7,035 nucleotides of DNA from Porticoccus sp. (lineage in GTDB: Bacteria > Pseudomonadota > Gammaproteobacteria > Pseudomonadales > Porticoccaceae), in NCBI GenBank assembly GCA_023263825.1, contig JALQUJ010000106.1, positions 1 through 7,035 on the forward strand, written 5' to 3'. The position numbers were made by a program, and so were the translations under genes. Under the pieces are notes generated by a model. That model did no database searches, was not told where the DNA came from, and worked only from the letters and a program-made list of their open reading frames with translations. Below are positions 5,789 through 7,035 of the stretch, piece after piece (position 1 is the first letter of the stretch; each line of letters starts with the position of its first letter).

Positions 5789-6859
5789 ATGTGGAAAGTA
5801 CTTGGAAATTGGGTGGATCGGTATTTTGGAGAGGAAGAGGCGGTTCTTCTCACGATGCTGCTTGTTATTGCTCTCGTTGTCGTTGTCACAATGGGAGAGA
5901 TATTGGCCCCCTTTATTGCAGCACTGATTTTTGCCTTTCTTCTACAAGGTGGAATTAATCATCTGATCAAGTGGAAAGTACCAAGAATTGTAGCCGTGAT
6001 ACTGGTTTTTTTAGTGTTTGTGGGGGTATTTCTGGCTATCTTGGTTGTACTTTTTCCGTTGATAGGTCGCCAGGCTGCAAATCTTGCAGGAGAAATACCG
6101 TCCATGGTCAAGCACTGGCAAGATGTACTGCTGTTATTGCCAGAGCAGTATCCTCATTTGATTTCTGAAGACCAGCTAAAGGATCTGTTGAAGCAGGCTT
6201 CTGGTGAAGTGGCTGGGATGGCTGAGCGACTTGTTAGCTTTTCTGTGAGCACCTTTCCAAGTTTACTAGTCTTGGTAATTTATCTTGTTCTTGTTCCTCT
6301 ATTGGTGTTTTTTTTGCTAAAAGATAAAGATGAGCTACTGGATTTAATGTCAGGACTGCTTCCTCAAGAACGCCCTGTGATGTGGCAAATATGGCATGAA
6401 ATGAATATTCAAATGGCTAATTATGTGCGTGGTAAGGCTATTGAAATTCTGGTTGTGGGTCTAACGAGTTATATCACTTTTTTGATTTTAGGCCTTAATT
6501 ATGCGGCGTTACTTGCCCTGTTAGTTGGGTTGTCAGTAGTGATTCCCTATATTGGTGCTGTGGTTGTGACTATTCCTGTCACTGTCGTTGCGTATTTTCA
6601 ATGGGGTTGGAGCGGTGATTTATTTTGGCTGGTTTTGATTTACGGTGTGATACAGGCACTTGATGGCAATGTGTTGGTACCACTGCTGTTTTCAGAAGCC
6701 GTAAATTTGCATCCCATTGCTATTATTCTTGCCGTTCTGGTCTTTGGCGGGTTGTGGGGTTTTTGGGGCGTGTTCTTTGCTATTCCACTAGCAACACTTG
6801 TGAAAGCACTTTATAACGCATGGCCGCGAACTGATATGCCTGTTTCAGTGTCTGAGTAA
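5789..6859 (+). CDS. perM: AI-2E/PerM family inner-membrane transporter
   Basis: A 356-residue polytopic membrane protein of the AI-2E exporter (UPF0118) family. Relatives include E. coli PerM and TqsA, some of which export autoinducer-2 or act as Na+/H+ antiporters; the substrate here is unknown. Hydrophobic segments lie at about 17-56 (a pair), 66-92, 155-177, 217-270 and 277-337. A soluble stretch at 95-150 connects the third and fourth groups. Family signatures are GLSVVIPYIGAVV (247-259), LDGNVLVPLLF (291-301) and HPIAIILAVLVFGGLWGFWG (308-327). The ATG at 5789 is chosen because MWKVLGNWVDRYFGEEEAVLL aligns with Pseudomonas PerM N-termini. An AGGT stands 6 bases before it. The frame stays open upstream to a TTG at 5738, but those 17 residues look foreign to the family. 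Confidence 0.93.
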   Translation: MWKVLGNWVDRYFGEEEAVLLTMLLVIALVVVVTMGEILAPFIAALIFAFLLQGGINHLIKWKVPRIVAVILVFLVFVGVFLAILVVLFPLIGRQAANLAGEIPSMVKHWQDVLLLLPEQYPHLISEDQLKDLLKQASGEVAGMAERLVSFSVSTFPSLLVLVIYLVLVPLLVFFLLKDKDELLDLMSGLLPQERPVMWQIWHEMNIQMANYVRGKAIEILVVGLTSYITFLILGLNYAALLALLVGLSVVIPYIGAVVVTIPVTVVAYFQWGWSGDLFWLVLIYGVIQALDGNVLVPLLFSEAVNLHPIAIILAVLVFGGLWGFWGVFFAIPLATLVKALYNAWPRTDMPVSVSE

Positions 6860-6905
6860 CACTTTAAATTGTTTAGCCCCACTAATTAATTTGTAATGAA
6901 ACTCC

Positions 6906-7035
6906 ATGAATAAAATTCCGCTTGCGACGATGAAGTGGTTGTCACACTATGGTGACGAGAAGCGAGTCGAAGCCTTAGCGGATGATTACCAAAAAGACAT
7001 ACAAGTGGCGCTTTCTGAGGCGAAGGAAGAAGAAC
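6906..7035 (+). CDS. Unrecognised protein, N-terminal part only (runs off window)
   Basis: The frame is open from ATG 6906 to the window edge and gives 43 residues: MNKIPLATMKWLSHYGDEKR, then a hydrophilic, acidic, probably helical segment (VEALADDYQKDIQVALSEAK). There is no signal peptide and no motif I recognise. It starts 46 bases after the perM stop with no terminator visible between, so it could be in the same transcript. The Shine-Dalgarno is poor (TAATGAAA upstream); ATG 6930 is an alternative start. Coding status rests on the open frame, the spacing and the coherent charged composition only. In Pseudomonas I would expect bcp after perM, and this is not bcp. Confidence 0.5.
   Translation, partial: MNKIPLATMKWLSHYGDEKRVEALADDYQKDIQVALSEAKEEE

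Noticed and set aside
5617..5889. A 90-residue - strand frame in the bepA-perM spacer, overlapping the start of perM
   Set aside because: Low-complexity Thr/Asn/Ser composition, no motif, no ribosome site, and a large overlap with the well-supported perM N-terminus. It is a shadow frame.

Overview
This 7 kb window is ordinary chromosomal sequence from a gammaproteobacterium. The encoded proteins look most like those of Pseudomonas, Cellvibrio or Marinobacter-type lineages. This is a judgement from remembered family sequences and gene order (cpoB-queE-queC-tRNA-Lys and nadA-bepA-perM), not from a search. Base composition is moderate, lower in GC than typical Pseudomonas.

Layout. Positions 1-2199 are all on the + strand: the 3' part of cpoB (Tol-Pal/cell envelope), then queE and queC (two consecutive steps of 7-deazaguanine/queuosine synthesis), then a tRNA-Lys(UUU) with its own promoter and a strong hairpin terminator directly after the CCA end. 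Positions 2200-2388 hold that terminator plus two more hairpins and no gene. A small two-helix membrane protein gene lies on the - strand at 2389-2709 and converges on the tRNA. nadA (quinolinate synthase, + strand) follows after a 191-base AT-rich spacer and converges with bepA (periplasmic M48 metalloprotease with TPRs, - strand). A 287-base divergent spacer (5502-5788) separates bepA from perM (AI-2E/PerM family membrane protein, + strand). An unrecognised gene begins at 6906 and runs off the window.

How the genes relate. queE and queC act in series (CPH4 to CDG to preQ0). cpoB and bepA both serve the periplasm/outer membrane but are not co-transcribed here. nadA starts NAD synthesis.

There is no novel system in plain view. 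The most interesting signals are small. (1) The bepA-perM spacer has a strong Shine-Dalgarno, an ATG and a broken reading frame whose residues resemble the N-terminal Cys motif of TusA, at the place where I recall Pseudomonas carrying a tusA-like gene; this may be a tusA remnant. (2) A 15-base tandem repeat at the queC start has one extra base that puts an upstream ATG out of frame. (3) Two adjacent palindromes, plus a separate inverted repeat over a candidate bepA promoter, lie in the bepA-perM spacer. (4) There is a cluster of hairpins between the tRNA and the small membrane gene.
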